64,000 nucleotides of DNA, from NCBI RefSeq assembly GCF_008932245.1, contig NZ_CP034909.1, forward strand, positions 372,001 to 436,000, in the 5' to 3' direction. Numbering within the stretch: position 1 is the first letter of the stretch; every line of letters begins with the position of its first letter. The position numbers were made by a program, and so were the translations under genes. This document shows, in pieces, positions 56,256 to 64,000 of the stretch. The stretch is from Sinorhizobium alkalisoli. GTDB taxonomy: Bacteria; Pseudomonadota; Alphaproteobacteria; Rhizobiales; Rhizobiaceae. The notes beneath the pieces are model-generated. The model saw nothing but the letters and a program-made list of their open reading frames with translations, was not told where the DNA came from and did no database searches.

Positions 56256-56489
56256 TCAGCGCCTCTGATCGGGTAGAGCTCCGGCGCGCCGCTCCGCCTC
56301 GAGCGAGGCTGCGGCATCCGCGTAAGGCTCCTGCCGGGCAACGCTCCAATAGCGCAACTCATCGACGGGTATTGGCTTGCCGGTCATGGCGCAGGTGACG
56401 TAGGAGCCCGCAAGGACGATCTGAAAGTCACCATCGAGGTAGCGAATCTTCGCCTCGCGGGAGGAATTTCCGTCGAAACGGTTCATCAT
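56256..56489 (-). CDS. DUF2093 small protein
   Basis: A 77-aa protein of the DUF2093 family, starting MMNRFDGNSSREAKIRYLDG and containing the compact segment GDFQIVLAGSYVTCAMTGKP. Function unknown; the family is restricted mainly to Rhizobiales. An upstream ATG at 56564 would add 25 residues, but those are encoded by a B-type repeat ([12 protein letters not shown]), so I prefer 56489. It lies downstream of mutL on the same strand. Confidence 0.85.
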   Translation of the reverse strand: MMNRFDGNSSREAKIRYLDGDFQIVLAGSYVTCAMTGKPIPVDELRYWSVARQEPYADAAASLEAERRAGALPDQRR

Positions 56490-56506
56490 TTGCGCCTCGT
56501 CACTAC

Positions 56507-56576
56507 TACTGCATGTCTCCTTTAATCGACCTCGATTAAAGGACAAAGACATGCAGCAATTCAAAGTGCTACAGCG
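56507..56576 (-). repeat. B-type palindromic repeat, copy B2
   Basis: It contains CTGCATGTCTCCTTTAATCG, then ACCTCGATTAAAGG and AGACATGCAG, the same palindrome as copy B1 in the opposite orientation, followed by CAATTCAAAGTGCTAC. Confidence 0.75.
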
Positions 56577-56612
56577 ACCTTTGCGTGTTCAATAAGACGC
56601 GCGGCGCTGTAG
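56569..56612 (+). repeat. RIME-like element right half, copy A6
   Basis: GCTACAGCGACCTTTGCGTG leads into TTCAATAAGACGCGCGGC and GCTGTAG, the right-hand half of the A-type element, fused directly to copy B2. The B2-A6 composite resembles the B3-A8 composite downstream of rsmD. Confidence 0.6.
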
Positions 56613-56705
56613 TATCTTCCCGTCTATCCCGGCGTCTCGAAAAAGGCCAGCGGAATTCTGATATCCGCCACCGCCGCCAGCAATCCGGTCTCTCTCGTAC
56701 GGATG

Positions 56706-58520
56706 TCAGCTCCTGCCGAAAAGCCGTTCGATATCGGCAAGCTTGAGCTCGATATAGGTCGGGCGGCCGTGATTGCACTGCCCGGAACCCGGAGTTGCCT
56801 CCATCTGGCGAAGCAGCGCGTTCATCTCCTCAGTGCGCAGGCGGCGGCCGGCGCGCACGGAGCCGTGGCAGGCCATTGTCGCAGCAAGATATTCGAGCCG
56901 GCCGGCGAGGCCGTTCGCCGTATCCCATTCCGCCAGTTCGTCGGCGAGCTGGCGGACCAGGCCGACGGCATCCATTTCGCCGAGCATCGCCGGGGTCTCG
57001 CGGACCGCGATCGCGCCGGGGCCGAAACGCTCGATCGCAAGCCCGAGCCGCAGGAACTCCTGCGCATGCGCCATGAGGCGATCGCAATCCTCCTCGGAGA
57101 GATCGACGATCTCGGGAATGAGCAGCGTTTGCGCCGGCACGGCCCGCGAACGCAGCGCCTCCCTCATCGTTTCGAAGACGAGGCGCTCGTGCGCCGCGTG
57201 CTGATCGACGATGACGAGACCATCCCCGGTTTGCGCGACGATATAGTTTTGATGGATCTGGGCACGGGCGGCACCGAGAGGAAAGGAGGGCTCGTGGCCG
57301 GTATTGGTGACGGGTGCCTCGACGGCCGCTTCGGCGCGTGCCGAAGGCTGCGCAAACTCCGAGAAGGCCGCCTGCGGCGGCTCCGCAAAGCCACGGACGG
57401 GTGCATCGAAATCCATGGGCCGGTAGGGTGAGGCGGCTGCATTCCAGGGCGCCTGTGGTCTTTGCTGCTCGGGCCGGTAAGCCTCGGGGCGGAAGGCCCG
57501 CATCAGACCGTGCGCCCCGGTGGTCGCCGCGCGGTCGCCCTCGCGTGCCAGGGCCTCGCGGATTGCTCCGATGATCAGTCCGCGGATCAGACCTGGATCG
57601 CGGAAGCGCACATCCGATTTCGCCGGATGTACATTGACGTCGACGAGGGCCGGATCGAGCGTGATCGACAGCACGGCGATCGGGTAGCGCCCCTGCGGAA
57701 TGGTCTCGGCATAGGCCGCGCGGATCGCCGAAAGGATGAGCTTGTCCTGAACCGGCCGGCCGTTGACAAAGGCATATTGCTGCAGCGAGTTGCCGCGGTT
57801 GAAGGTCGGGACGCCGGCAAAGCCGGTCAGTCGCGCCTCTTCCCGCTCGGCATCGATCTCGATCGCGTTGTCACGGAACTCCTTGCCGAGCACCTGCGCC
57901 ATCCGTGCGAGCCGGTCATCGCCCGTTGCCGGAAACTCGAGCGTCGAGCGGTCGGATCCGGAAAGCACGAAGCGTACTTTCGGAAAGGCGATCGCCATAC
58001 GGCGCACGACTTCCGAGATCGCGGCGGCTTCGGCCTTTTCCGACTTCATGAATTTGAGCCGCGCCGGCGTCGCGAAAAAGAGATCGCGCACTTCGACGAC
58101 GGTACCGCCATTGGCGGGCGAGGGGCGCACAGGTTCGGCCTTGCCGCCCGAGACGGTGATGGCCGCGCCTTCCCGTGCGCCGGCCGCGCGCGTCGTGATC
58201 GACAGCCGCGCCACCGACCCGATCGACGGCAAGGCCTCGCCGCGAAAGCCCAGCGTACGGATATCCATGAGGCTGTCGCTGATCTTCGAGGTGCAGTGCC
58301 GACGGACCGCCAATTCCAGATCGTCCGGCGCCATGCCGCAGCCGTTGTCGGTTATCCGCAGGAGCGTCTTTCCACCTCCCGCCGTGGCGATCTCGATCCT
58401 CGTCGCGCCCGCATCGAGGGCGTTTTCGATCAGCTCCTTGGCGGCGCTGGCAGGCCGCTCGATGACCTCACCGGCGGCGATCTGATTGATGAGTGTTTCG
58501 GAGAGTTGCTGAATGGCCAT
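56706..58520 (-). CDS. mutL: DNA mismatch repair protein MutL (endonuclease type)
   Basis: A 604-aa MutL. The GHKL ATPase motifs are [32 protein letters not shown] and [16 protein letters not shown] Pro/Ala-rich linker precedes the dimerisation domain, which contains [15 protein letters not shown]. That fits DQHA(X)2E(X)4E, the metal-binding motif of MutL homologues with intrinsic nicking activity in organisms without Mut[16 protein letters not shown] follows near the C-terminus. An 11-G tract lies 59 bases upstream of its start. Confidence 0.95.
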   Translation of the reverse strand: MAIQQLSETLINQIAAGEVIERPASAAKELIENALDAGATRIEIATAGGGKTLLRITDNGCGMAPDDLELAVRRHCTSKISDSLMDIRTLGFRGEALPSIGSVARLSITTRAAGAREGAAITVSGGKAEPVRPSPANGGTVVEVRDLFFATPARLKFMKSEKAEAAAISEVVRRMAIAFPKVRFVLSGSDRSTLEFPATGDDRLARMAQVLGKEFRDNAIEIDAEREEARLTGFAGVPTFNRGNSLQQYAFVNGRPVQDKLILSAIRAAYAETIPQGRYPIAVLSITLDPALVDVNVHPAKSDVRFRDPGLIRGLIIGAIREALAREGDRAATTGAHGLMRAFRPEAYRPEQQRPQAPWNAAASPYRPMDFDAPVRGFAEPPQAAFSEFAQPSARAEAAVEAPVTNTGHEPSFPLGAARAQIHQNYIVAQTGDGLVIVDQHAAHERLVFETMREALRSRAVPAQTLLIPEIVDLSEEDCDRLMAHAQEFLRLGLAIERFGPGAIAVRETPAMLGEMDAVGLVRQLADELAEWDTANGLAGRLEYLAATMACHGSVRAGRRLRTEEMNALLRQMEATPGSGQCNHGRPTYIELKLADIERLFGRS

Positions 58521-58890
58521 TGCCCATTTTCGCGGATTCGCCGGACAAGGGAAAGAGGGATCCCGGCTTTGCGCCGGCGGGGGGGGGGGAGAGAATGCCA
58601 GCTATCAGCGCTCCAGGGGAAAAACGCCCTATCGATTTAATCCCACCTTAACGTTCTGCTGCGATTTTCCACAACAGCCTGAATGATCACGGGTTTGTTC
58701 TTTGGAGGACCGCAGCGTTGCTGGACGCTGCTCGCACGGCCCGGAGAAATGCCGTTTTAAGGCCAGCCAGCATGTCCCAAAATGAAAACCGCCGCGACAG
58801 CGCCGTTTGCCGCAGAGACGCGCAACGGATGCCGTGACACTTTGGGTTTGCTGCACGGTTCCAAGCAGCGACCGAGATGAGGGCAGTGCA
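58521..58890. other. 370-bp divergent intergenic region, mutL / PAS-receiver gene
   Basis: It contains a run of eleven G (58579-58589) and AT-rich stretches at 58620-58690 where promoters for both directions could lie. I see no gene or recognised RNA in it. Confidence 0.5.
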
Positions 58891-60612
58891 ATGGACGATG
58901 TGGCGCCGGTCGGCGCGGACATCATGAGGATGGTGCTGGAGTCGGGCTGCGACGCGCTTGGCCTCGCTTTGCTCGTCTGCGGCAGGGACGACACGATTCT
59001 CTTTGCCAGCGCGGCAATGATGCAATTTTTCCCCGTACCTGCCCGCCTGCTGAGGCCGGGCACGCGGCTTCGCGATTTCCTGGGTGCAGTCTACGACACG
59101 GGGGCACGTCCTGGAACCTTGCCGGAGAACAGCCGGCGCCGCGCCAACCGGGAGGACTGGATCGCCGAACAGATGGCCCTCCACTGGCGCGAACGCTACG
59201 AAGGCGTCGAACGGGTCGGCCGCACGCGGTGGATCTGCCTGCGCACGCGCCGCCTCCCGAGCGGCATCGGCATTCTTTCGCTTACCGACATCACCGAGCA
59301 GAAGAAGCGCGAAGAGCAATTGCAGACGGACATTGAGCGCATCGAACTCACGGAAGAGATCCTCGACGCCCAGCCCAATCCGATCTGCGTCAAGGACCGC
59401 AATCTTCATTATATCGCGGTCAACAAGGCCTTCTGCAGTCTCTACGACCTGCCCCCGGAGGCGATACTCGGGCGTTCGGCCTGGGACCTCTTGGATGCGG
59501 ATATCGCCGAGCGATTAGACCTGTCGGACCGGCAGGTGCTGGCAACCGGACGGCCGCATTCGGAGGCTGAGCACATGGTGCGCGCCGATGGTAGCGACCT
59601 TTGGGTGGTGACGCGCAAGTACCGCGTCGGCATGCCGGGCCGCCAATTCGTCGTGACCTGCATGACCGACGTTACCGACATCGCCGCCTGGTACTGTGGC
59701 GAGGGCGGTGGCAGCCCCTCCGGGCTGCAGATCCGCGACTACAGCATCTTCAGTCCCGGCCAGAACTTCTATGACCCGTTTCGGGCGCTGAATGTCCAGC
59801 AACTCGTCGAAACCGGATCGATGATCGAGACTTTGCCGGCGCGCGGCCTGCGCGTACTGCTGGCAACGTCCGACCGCGACCTGGAAGAGGGCATCGTCGC
59901 GCGCCTGCGCGGCTCGGGGCTCGATGCCTGCGCCGTTCGCAACCTCGAGGAGCTCGAATCCTTCGCGAGCACCGCCGAAAGCCGCGGCGTGAAGCTCGAC
60001 GTCCTGTTGCTCGATCGCGCGCTCGCCCAAAGGGATGCGATCCCTGCCTGGTGGCGGGACTGCCCGCTCGTCGAGGTGACAGGCAGTACCAATATCGCGG
60101 CGCTTCTTACCGAAATTTTTCGGGCTTGCGCCGAGCGCCGGCCGGGACGGTCCTTGTTTCCACAGGGGGATTTCGAGATCTCCTTCGAGGACGCAGCAGG
60201 CCCCGGTGCGATTGCGACCAGGTTGGACGTGCTGGTGGCCGAAGACAATCAGATCAATCAATTCGTCTTCGCGCAGATACTCGAGGGCCTTGGGATTTCC
60301 TATCGGATTGCCGCTGACGGCCGCGAGGCGGTGGAGCTTTGGCAAGAGCTCCGCCCTGTAATCGTCCTGATGGACGTTACCCTGCCCATTCTGAACGGTT
60401 TCGAGGCTGCCGCCGCTATTCGGGAAGCTGAAAAACGGACCGGATACCGCACGCCCATCGTGGCCGTGACGGTGCAGGCTCTCGACATCGATCTCGATCA
60501 ATGCCAGGCCTCCGGCTTGGACGGCCACATCATGAAGCCGATCAGCCCGGATATGATCGAGGCAGTCCTCAGGAAATACATGCCGGCCGGGACACTACGC
60601 GCCAATGGCTGA
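58891..60612 (+). CDS. PAS-PAS-(pseudo-receiver)-receiver protein without kinase domain
   Basis: A 573-aa signalling protein. Two PAS-like domains come first (about residues 10-140, and 155-275 with DAQPNPICVKDRNLHYIAVN). A region near 310-410 (RGLRVLLATSDRDLEEGIVA ... DVLLLDRALAQ) has the fold pattern of a receiver but lacks the acidic pair. The C-terminal receiver is complete: VLVAEDNQINQ, phospho-acceptor D in IVLMDVTLP, T in VAVTVQ and K in HIMKPI. No HisKA or HATPase domain is present, so phosphate must come from another kinase. The start at 58891 has GAGGG upstream. An EAL-domain gene follows. Confidence 0.85.
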   Translation: MDDVAPVGADIMRMVLESGCDALGLALLVCGRDDTILFASAAMMQFFPVPARLLRPGTRLRDFLGAVYDTGARPGTLPENSRRRANREDWIAEQMALHWRERYEGVERVGRTRWICLRTRRLPSGIGILSLTDITEQKKREEQLQTDIERIELTEEILDAQPNPICVKDRNLHYIAVNKAFCSLYDLPPEAILGRSAWDLLDADIAERLDLSDRQVLATGRPHSEAEHMVRADGSDLWVVTRKYRVGMPGRQFVVTCMTDVTDIAAWYCGEGGGSPSGLQIRDYSIFSPGQNFYDPFRALNVQQLVETGSMIETLPARGLRVLLATSDRDLEEGIVARLRGSGLDACAVRNLEELESFASTAESRGVKLDVLLLDRALAQRDAIPAWWRDCPLVEVTGSTNIAALLTEIFRACAERRPGRSLFPQGDFEISFEDAAGPGAIATRLDVLVAEDNQINQFVFAQILEGLGISYRIAADGREAVELWQELRPVIVLMDVTLPILNGFEAAAAIREAEKRTGYRTPIVAVTVQALDIDLDQCQASGLDGHIMKPISPDMIEAVLRKYMPAGTLRANG

Positions 60613-60918
60613 CAGGGGATAGCCCTCAACAGATTTGACGGTGCCTCGCTATGGGATTGTTAACCCGAGATTGTCATTGTCCGCAGGTTGGTGCCGTAGA
60701 TCGGCGTCGATTGGAGGGCAAACCCATCGGCCGCCCCCAACAACAGCGACCTTTGTGCGCATGGCGCCGCAGGTGAACGGGCGGGAAAGTGGCATGATGA
60801 CCTCGGTCGAGCAGATTTTCTCCCGTGTGCCGGACATGTGCTCCGGCAGGAGGGGGCTGCGGGCTGATCTTTCCTGCGTCGGGCGTCGGCGGAGGCACGA
60901 CTGCTGGAACCCGCCGCG
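60613..60918. other. 306-bp gap between PAS-receiver gene and EAL gene
   Basis: I see no convincing gene, terminator or promoter here. Short open frames are present but have no ribosome site or recognisable content. Confidence 0.5.
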
Positions 60919-62244
60919 ATGACGCTCTTCGCGCTTGATCCGCTTGGTGGCAATGCGCCGACCGATCCGCTGACGGGCCTCGGCAACGCCCAACAATTGC
61001 AGCGGAGTGTGCTGGCACTTGCAGCCGAACGAGCCGCCGACCCGGCGCCATTCACCATCGGCCTCGCAAACCTCGATGGCTTCAAGCCCATCAACGACCT
61101 GTTCGGTCGGGAGGCCGGCGACCGGATACTCTGCCAGGTGGCGCATCGCTTGACGGCCTGCGTGCCGGAAGGCGCGGCGGTGATGCGGACCGCAAGCGAT
61201 GAATTCGCTCTTGTTCTGCCGTTGGTCTTCGAACGAAACGGCGCCGAAAGGATCGGCCAGATGCTGAGAGAGGCGCTTTCGGCGCCTGTCGACCTCGGCG
61301 ACCGCACGGTCCGGCTCTCGGCATCCTTCGGTTTCGCCGTCTTTCCTTTCGCGGGCGACACCTTCGAAAACCTGTTGAAGAGCGCAGATACGGCTCTTTA
61401 CCGCTCGAAGCGGCGGGGCCGGGGGCAGATCACCGTCTATTCGCACGAGATCGCCCAGGAGATGAAGCGGGCGACCCAGCTTGAACAGGCGTTGCGCAAT
61501 GCCATCATCGCGGATGAAATCGACGTGCATTTCCAGCCGATCGTCGATCTGTGCACTGACAGCGTCGTCGGATTCGAAGCGCTCGCCCGCTGGTGCGACG
61601 CGGATCTCGGCTATGTGTCTCCTGCGCTGTTCGTTCCGCTGGCCGAGGAGCGCGGCTTTATCGATCCGCTCTCGGAAATGCTGCTGCACAAGGCGGCTCA
61701 GGCAGCGCTTTGCTGGCCGAAAGAGCTGTTCCTTTCATTCAACCTGTCCTCTGCGCAACTGACCGATCCGACGACGAGCGGCAGACTGCTCGCGATCATC
61801 AACCAGGTCGGACTCGACCCGCGCCGGCTGGAACTCGAGATTACCGAGACCGCGGTCATGGCAGATGCCGATGTGGCGCAGAAGATCGTCACAGATTTGA
61901 GGGCGGCCGGGGTGCGCGTCTCGCTCGACGATTTCGGCACCGGGCAGTCGAGCCTCGGCCGCTTGCGGGATTTCTCCTTTGACAAGGTGAAGATCGATCG
62001 GGCCTTCGTTTCCCGCATTGCCGCAGACCGCGCGTCGGAGCATATCGTCAGGGCGATCGTCTCGATGTGCGAAGGGCTAGAACTCGAGGTCGTTGCCGAA
62101 GGCATCGAGGATTTCGCCGAGGCGGTCAAACTGAAAGCGCTCGGCTGCGGCATGGGGCAGGGCTATTTCTATGGCAAGCCAGCCGACGCGGTCGCAACCA
62201 TGCGCTATCTCGCCGGCCGCCACCGCGCGAATGCGTTGCTCTAG
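60919..62244 (+). CDS. Degenerate GGDEF plus intact EAL protein (c-di-GMP phosphodiesterase)
   Basis: A 441-aa cytosolic protein. The N-terminal GGDEF domain (about residues 15-165) has its signature changed to ASDEF, so cyclase activity is unlikely; it could bind GTP as a regulatory domain. The EAL domain (about 185-430) keeps the key residues: GFEALARW, NLSS, ELEITETAVM, LDDFGTGQSSL, VKIDRAFV, AEGIED and GCGMGQGYFYGKP. Hydrolysis of cyclic di-GMP is therefore predicted. It lies 306 bases after the kinase-less receiver gene and may share a pathway with it. No membrane segment is present. Confidence 0.9.
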   Translation: MTLFALDPLGGNAPTDPLTGLGNAQQLQRSVLALAAERAADPAPFTIGLANLDGFKPINDLFGREAGDRILCQVAHRLTACVPEGAAVMRTASDEFALVLPLVFERNGAERIGQMLREALSAPVDLGDRTVRLSASFGFAVFPFAGDTFENLLKSADTALYRSKRRGRGQITVYSHEIAQEMKRATQLEQALRNAIIADEIDVHFQPIVDLCTDSVVGFEALARWCDADLGYVSPALFVPLAEERGFIDPLSEMLLHKAAQAALCWPKELFLSFNLSSAQLTDPTTSGRLLAIINQVGLDPRRLELEITETAVMADADVAQKIVTDLRAAGVRVSLDDFGTGQSSLGRLRDFSFDKVKIDRAFVSRIAADRASEHIVRAIVSMCEGLELEVVAEGIEDFAEAVKLKALGCGMGQGYFYGKPADAVATMRYLAGRHRANALL

Positions 62245-62584
62245 GATACCCCAGCTAACCGGTGATTGGCGGCGGAACGGTAGCCCCCTCCTCACGGACA
62301 GGCCGCGCCGCCGTCTTGTCAGACGCGAAAAGCCGCTGTCGTCCTTTGATTTGCAGGTGATGCAAAAACGCGTGGACGAAGGAAGCGTGGGAAGTGCGCG
62401 TCAATCGCAAGTCAAGGGTCTTCTCGCCGAAGATGGAGCGCCGCCGAGACAGGCTGAAAAGGTGAGGGACTATTTGGCCCCACGCTGACAGCTGACACTA
62501 CCTTCAGCTGCGGCTGCGCGCCGGCTGTCAGGCGAGAAAGCAGGGGCCGGGAGATGCGCCCCTGCCTTCTCAGCCCCGCTCAGC
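62245..62584. other. 340-bp gap between EAL gene and PRC-barrel gene
   Basis: The only feature I can support is the terminator of the PRC-barrel gene at 62541-62566. The remaining ~295 bases show short open frames without ribosome sites and no recognised repeat. Confidence 0.5.
62541..62566 (-). terminator. Terminator of the PRC-barrel gene
   Basis: GCAGGGGC (62541-62548) and GCCCCTGC (62559-62566) form a perfect 8-bp stem with a 10-nt loop, followed on the minus strand by TTTCTC, 19 bases after the gene's stop. Confidence 0.65.
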
Positions 62585-63247
62585 TTACTGCTGCGGAGCA
62601 GGTTCCGGTTCTACCGGGGTCGCCGGCGTCACGCCGGACGTTGTTGTCGTGTCGGTCTGCTGGGCATTACGCTCGGCCATCACCTGCGACCTGTTCTTGA
62701 ACTCAGGTGCGGCCTTCAGAGAATCAGCCGTTTCGGTGGTCATCAGCTTGAGCGTCAGGCCGTCTTCCTGCATGTTCGCTTCGATGTTGGCGAACGGAAC
62801 CGCGACATTCTTTTCACCAATGCCGAGGAATCCGCCGACGCCGATCACGGCCGCTTCTACGCCGCCGTCCTTTTCGATGATCAGGTCGTTGATCTGGCCG
62901 ACATTTTCATCATTGGCGTTGTAGACCGTTTGCCCGATATAGCTGTTGGCTGAAATCTGATCTTCAGCCTGTTCGGTCAAGTAGCCCGCACCGGCATCCG
63001 CGGTGGCGGTCGTGGTGTCCGTCGCCGCAGCATCCGGGGTCTGCGCCTGCTGGCTCGCATCAGGCATCGCCGGAGCGTCCGGAGTCTGCGCCTGCTCACC
63101 AGCATCCGGCGTGACCGGGGCCGGTTCCATCGTCTGCGTCTCCGGCGTGGCCGGCGTTGTGGTGTCCTGTGCGAAACTCATCGGGGCAAGGGCAACGCCC
63201 ACGACCAGCGCGCCAGCGGCAACGGAAGATTTAAGAATCTTGGTCAT
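62585..63247 (-). CDS. Secreted PRC-barrel domain protein, stress-type
   Basis: A 220-aa envelope protein. A Sec signal peptide is evident (ILKSSVAAGALVVGVALAP ending MSFAQ). A Thr/Pro/Ala-rich linker with repeats of the type QAQTPDA (about residues 28-85) follows. The PRC barrel (about 100-170) reads YIGQTVYNANDENVGQINDL then VIGVGGFLGIGEKNVAVPF. A disordered Thr/Pro tail ends the protein. Such PRC-barrel proteins are often part of the general stress response in rhizobia. An RpoE2/EcfG-type promoter lies 85-109 bases upstream. Confidence 0.85.
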   Translation of the reverse strand: MTKILKSSVAAGALVVGVALAPMSFAQDTTTPATPETQTMEPAPVTPDAGEQAQTPDAPAMPDASQQAQTPDAAATDTTTATADAGAGYLTEQAEDQISANSYIGQTVYNANDENVGQINDLIIEKDGGVEAAVIGVGGFLGIGEKNVAVPFANIEANMQEDGLTLKLMTTETADSLKAAPEFKNRSQVMAERNAQQTDTTTTSGVTPATPVEPEPAPQQ

Positions 63248-63331
63248 CTCACAGTGCCTTTCGTTGACGTTGTCGATTGAGGCGCAGTCCTCTCACTCCA
63301 AGCAATTGAACTGCGCCGATGACGTTCAGGC

Positions 63332-63356
63332 AACGCGCGAGAATGAAAACGGTTCC
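63332..63356 (-). promoter_or_regulatory. RpoE2/EcfG-type promoter for the PRC-barrel gene
   Basis: On the minus strand GGAAC (RC of 63352-63356), 16 bases, then CGTT (RC of 63332-63335). This is the GGAAC-N16-CGTT pattern of the alphaproteobacterial general-stress ECF sigma factor (RpoE2 in S. meliloti). It lies 85 bases upstream of the ATG. Confidence 0.6.
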
Positions 63357-63510
63357 CGAGCGGGCGCTTCTTCAAAGCTGATGATTGTAGATATGAGGCT
63401 TGTCCAATCGGCGGTGGCGGGCGCCGGCGACCAACTAGCCGTGCACGTGGTTGCCATCTGTCGCGCTCATGACAGAAAAGACACGGAGGCGGCGCTCGCT
63501 TGTCAAGGAC

Positions 63511-63542
63511 GAACCGGGGCGTGCTGCAGCCCGCCCCGGTTC
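63511..63542 (-). terminator. Hairpin after the IlvD/Edd-family gene
   Basis: GAACCGGGGCG (63511-63521) and CGCCCCGGTTC (63532-63542) form a perfect 11-bp stem with a 10-nt loop, 39 bases past the stop. The following minus-strand bases GTCCTTG are only weakly T-rich. Confidence 0.6.
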
Positions 63543-63581
63543 GGTCTGTTACGTCGCAGGTTACCGTCCTTACGACAGGCT

Positions 63582-64000
63582 TCAATGGCTTTCGCGTTGC
63601 ACATCGCTGCCGCTCATGCCGACGAGGAAATCGAGGTCGGCGCCCTTGTCGGCCTGCAGAACCGTGTCGTAGTAGAGCTTATAGTAGCCGCGCTGCCACT
63701 TTTGCTCCGGCGGTTGCCATGCGGCCATGCGGGCCGCGAATTCCTCTTCGCTCACCAGGAGGTTCAACTCGCCCTTCATCGCGTCGAGGCGAATGCGGTC
63801 GCCGGTTCTGACGATCGCGAGCGGGCCGCCGGCATTGGCTTCCGGGCTGACATGCAGGACCACGGTGCCGAAGGCGGTGCCGGACATGCGCGCGTCGGAA
63901 ATGCGCACCATGTCGCGAACCCCTTTTTCAACGAGGCGACGCGGGATCGGCATGTTGCCGACTTCCGCCATGCCGGGATAGCCCTTGGGGCCGCAGCCCT
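63582..64000 (-). CDS. IlvD/Edd-family dehydratase, C-terminal part (sugar-acid dehydratase-like)
   Basis: The 3' 139 codons of a gene that continues past the right edge. The visible start of the fragment, GCGPKGYPGMAEVGNMPIP, and ISDARMSGTAFGTVVLHVSPE are the C-terminal signatures of the IlvD/Edd family, which dehydrate hydroxy acids using an iron-sulfur cluster. The variants GYPGMAEVGN and the ending GADLDFLVGMSGSDV look closer to L-arabinonate/pentonate dehydratases than to biosynthetic IlvD. The cluster and catalytic cysteines lie outside the window, so the subfamily is uncertain. Confidence 0.82.
   Translation of the reverse strand, partial: GCGPKGYPGMAEVGNMPIPRRLVEKGVRDMVRISDARMSGTAFGTVVLHVSPEANAGGPLAIVRTGDRIRLDAMKGELNLLVSEEEFAARMAAWQPPEQKWQRGYYKLYYDTVLQADKGADLDFLVGMSGSDVQRESH

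Larger units (their letters stand above)
63248..63581. other. 334-bp intergenic region, PRC-barrel / IlvD-family gene
   Basis: It holds the EcfG-type promoter of the PRC-barrel gene (63332-63356) and a strong hairpin (63511-63542) after the IlvD-family gene. I see no gene in it. Confidence 0.6.

Noticed and set aside
56490..56564. Longer DUF2093 start at 56564
   Set aside because: The added residues come from the B2 palindromic repeat, not from the family.
58807..58890. Earlier start for the PAS/receiver gene
   Set aside because: The ATG at 58891 has a GAGGG site at proper spacing and the PAS-like sequence begins after it; the upstream residues look non-coding.

Overview
The window is GC-rich alphaproteobacterial chromosome. 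Gene content and order (oxyR, an LsrB-like regulator, gshA, a glcDEF locus, hisS-hisZ-hisG, groESL with a CIRCE operator, pmbA/waaA/lpxK/mutL) and many copies of RIME-like palindromic intergenic repeats point to Sinorhizobium/Ensifer or a close Rhizobiales relative. This is inferred from recognised families; no search was run. Nearly everything is core metabolism and housekeeping. I see no insertion sequence, CRISPR array or rRNA.

Layout. 1-550: a partial phage-type gene runs off the left edge and stops short of a tRNA-Gln(CTG) whose 3' end faces it, so the left edge looks like the end of an element integrated at that tRNA. 779-9833: Ppx/GppA phosphatase, RlmE, a VOC protein, an MFS exporter (minus), guaB, a MAPEG protein, alcohol dehydrogenase and a Tat-exported dienelactone hydrolase. 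9878-12606: oxyR, an LsrB/VtlR-like regulator, a divergent DUF1127 gene and a highly structured RNA region with a strong terminator. 12786-19255 (mostly minus): DUF937 protein, gshA, rsmE, Pit phosphate permease, Nudix hydrolase and a FadR-type GntR regulator. 19441-25385: DUF3422 protein and the glycolate oxidase genes glcD, glcE, a small membrane protein, glcF.

25602-33721: two L,D-transpeptidases, tag, hisS-hisZ-hisG, a Nu-class glutathione transferase and a ferredoxin-reductase-type flavoprotein. 34018-36117: groEL, groES, CIRCE and promoter, with a duplicated groEL tail downstream. 36297-38059: chrB followed by a wrecked chrA. 38183-47194: HAD phosphatase, ribF, ileS, lipoprotein, GNAT, tadA, RluB-type pseudouridine synthase, rsmD. 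47416-56489: patatin phospholipase, KefB-type antiporter, pmbA, CysQ-like phosphatase, DUF4170, waaA, HAD phosphatase, lpxK, DUF2093. 56706-64000: mutL, a PAS/receiver protein without a kinase, an EAL protein with degenerate GGDEF, a PRC-barrel protein behind an RpoE2/EcfG-type promoter, and the 3' end of an IlvD/Edd dehydratase.

Most notable signals: (1) a matched pair of GTGG-N13-CCAC palindromes, one at the GntR gene and one in the glcD promoter; (2) the LsrB-like/DUF1127/structured-RNA neighbourhood; (3) RIME-like repeats whose ends supply the stop codons of five genes; (4) a 54-bp duplication of the groEL 3' end around a hairpin-bearing insert; (5) an intact chrB next to a frameshifted, internally deleted chrA; (6) an oxyR with both redox cysteines but no adjacent catalase gene.
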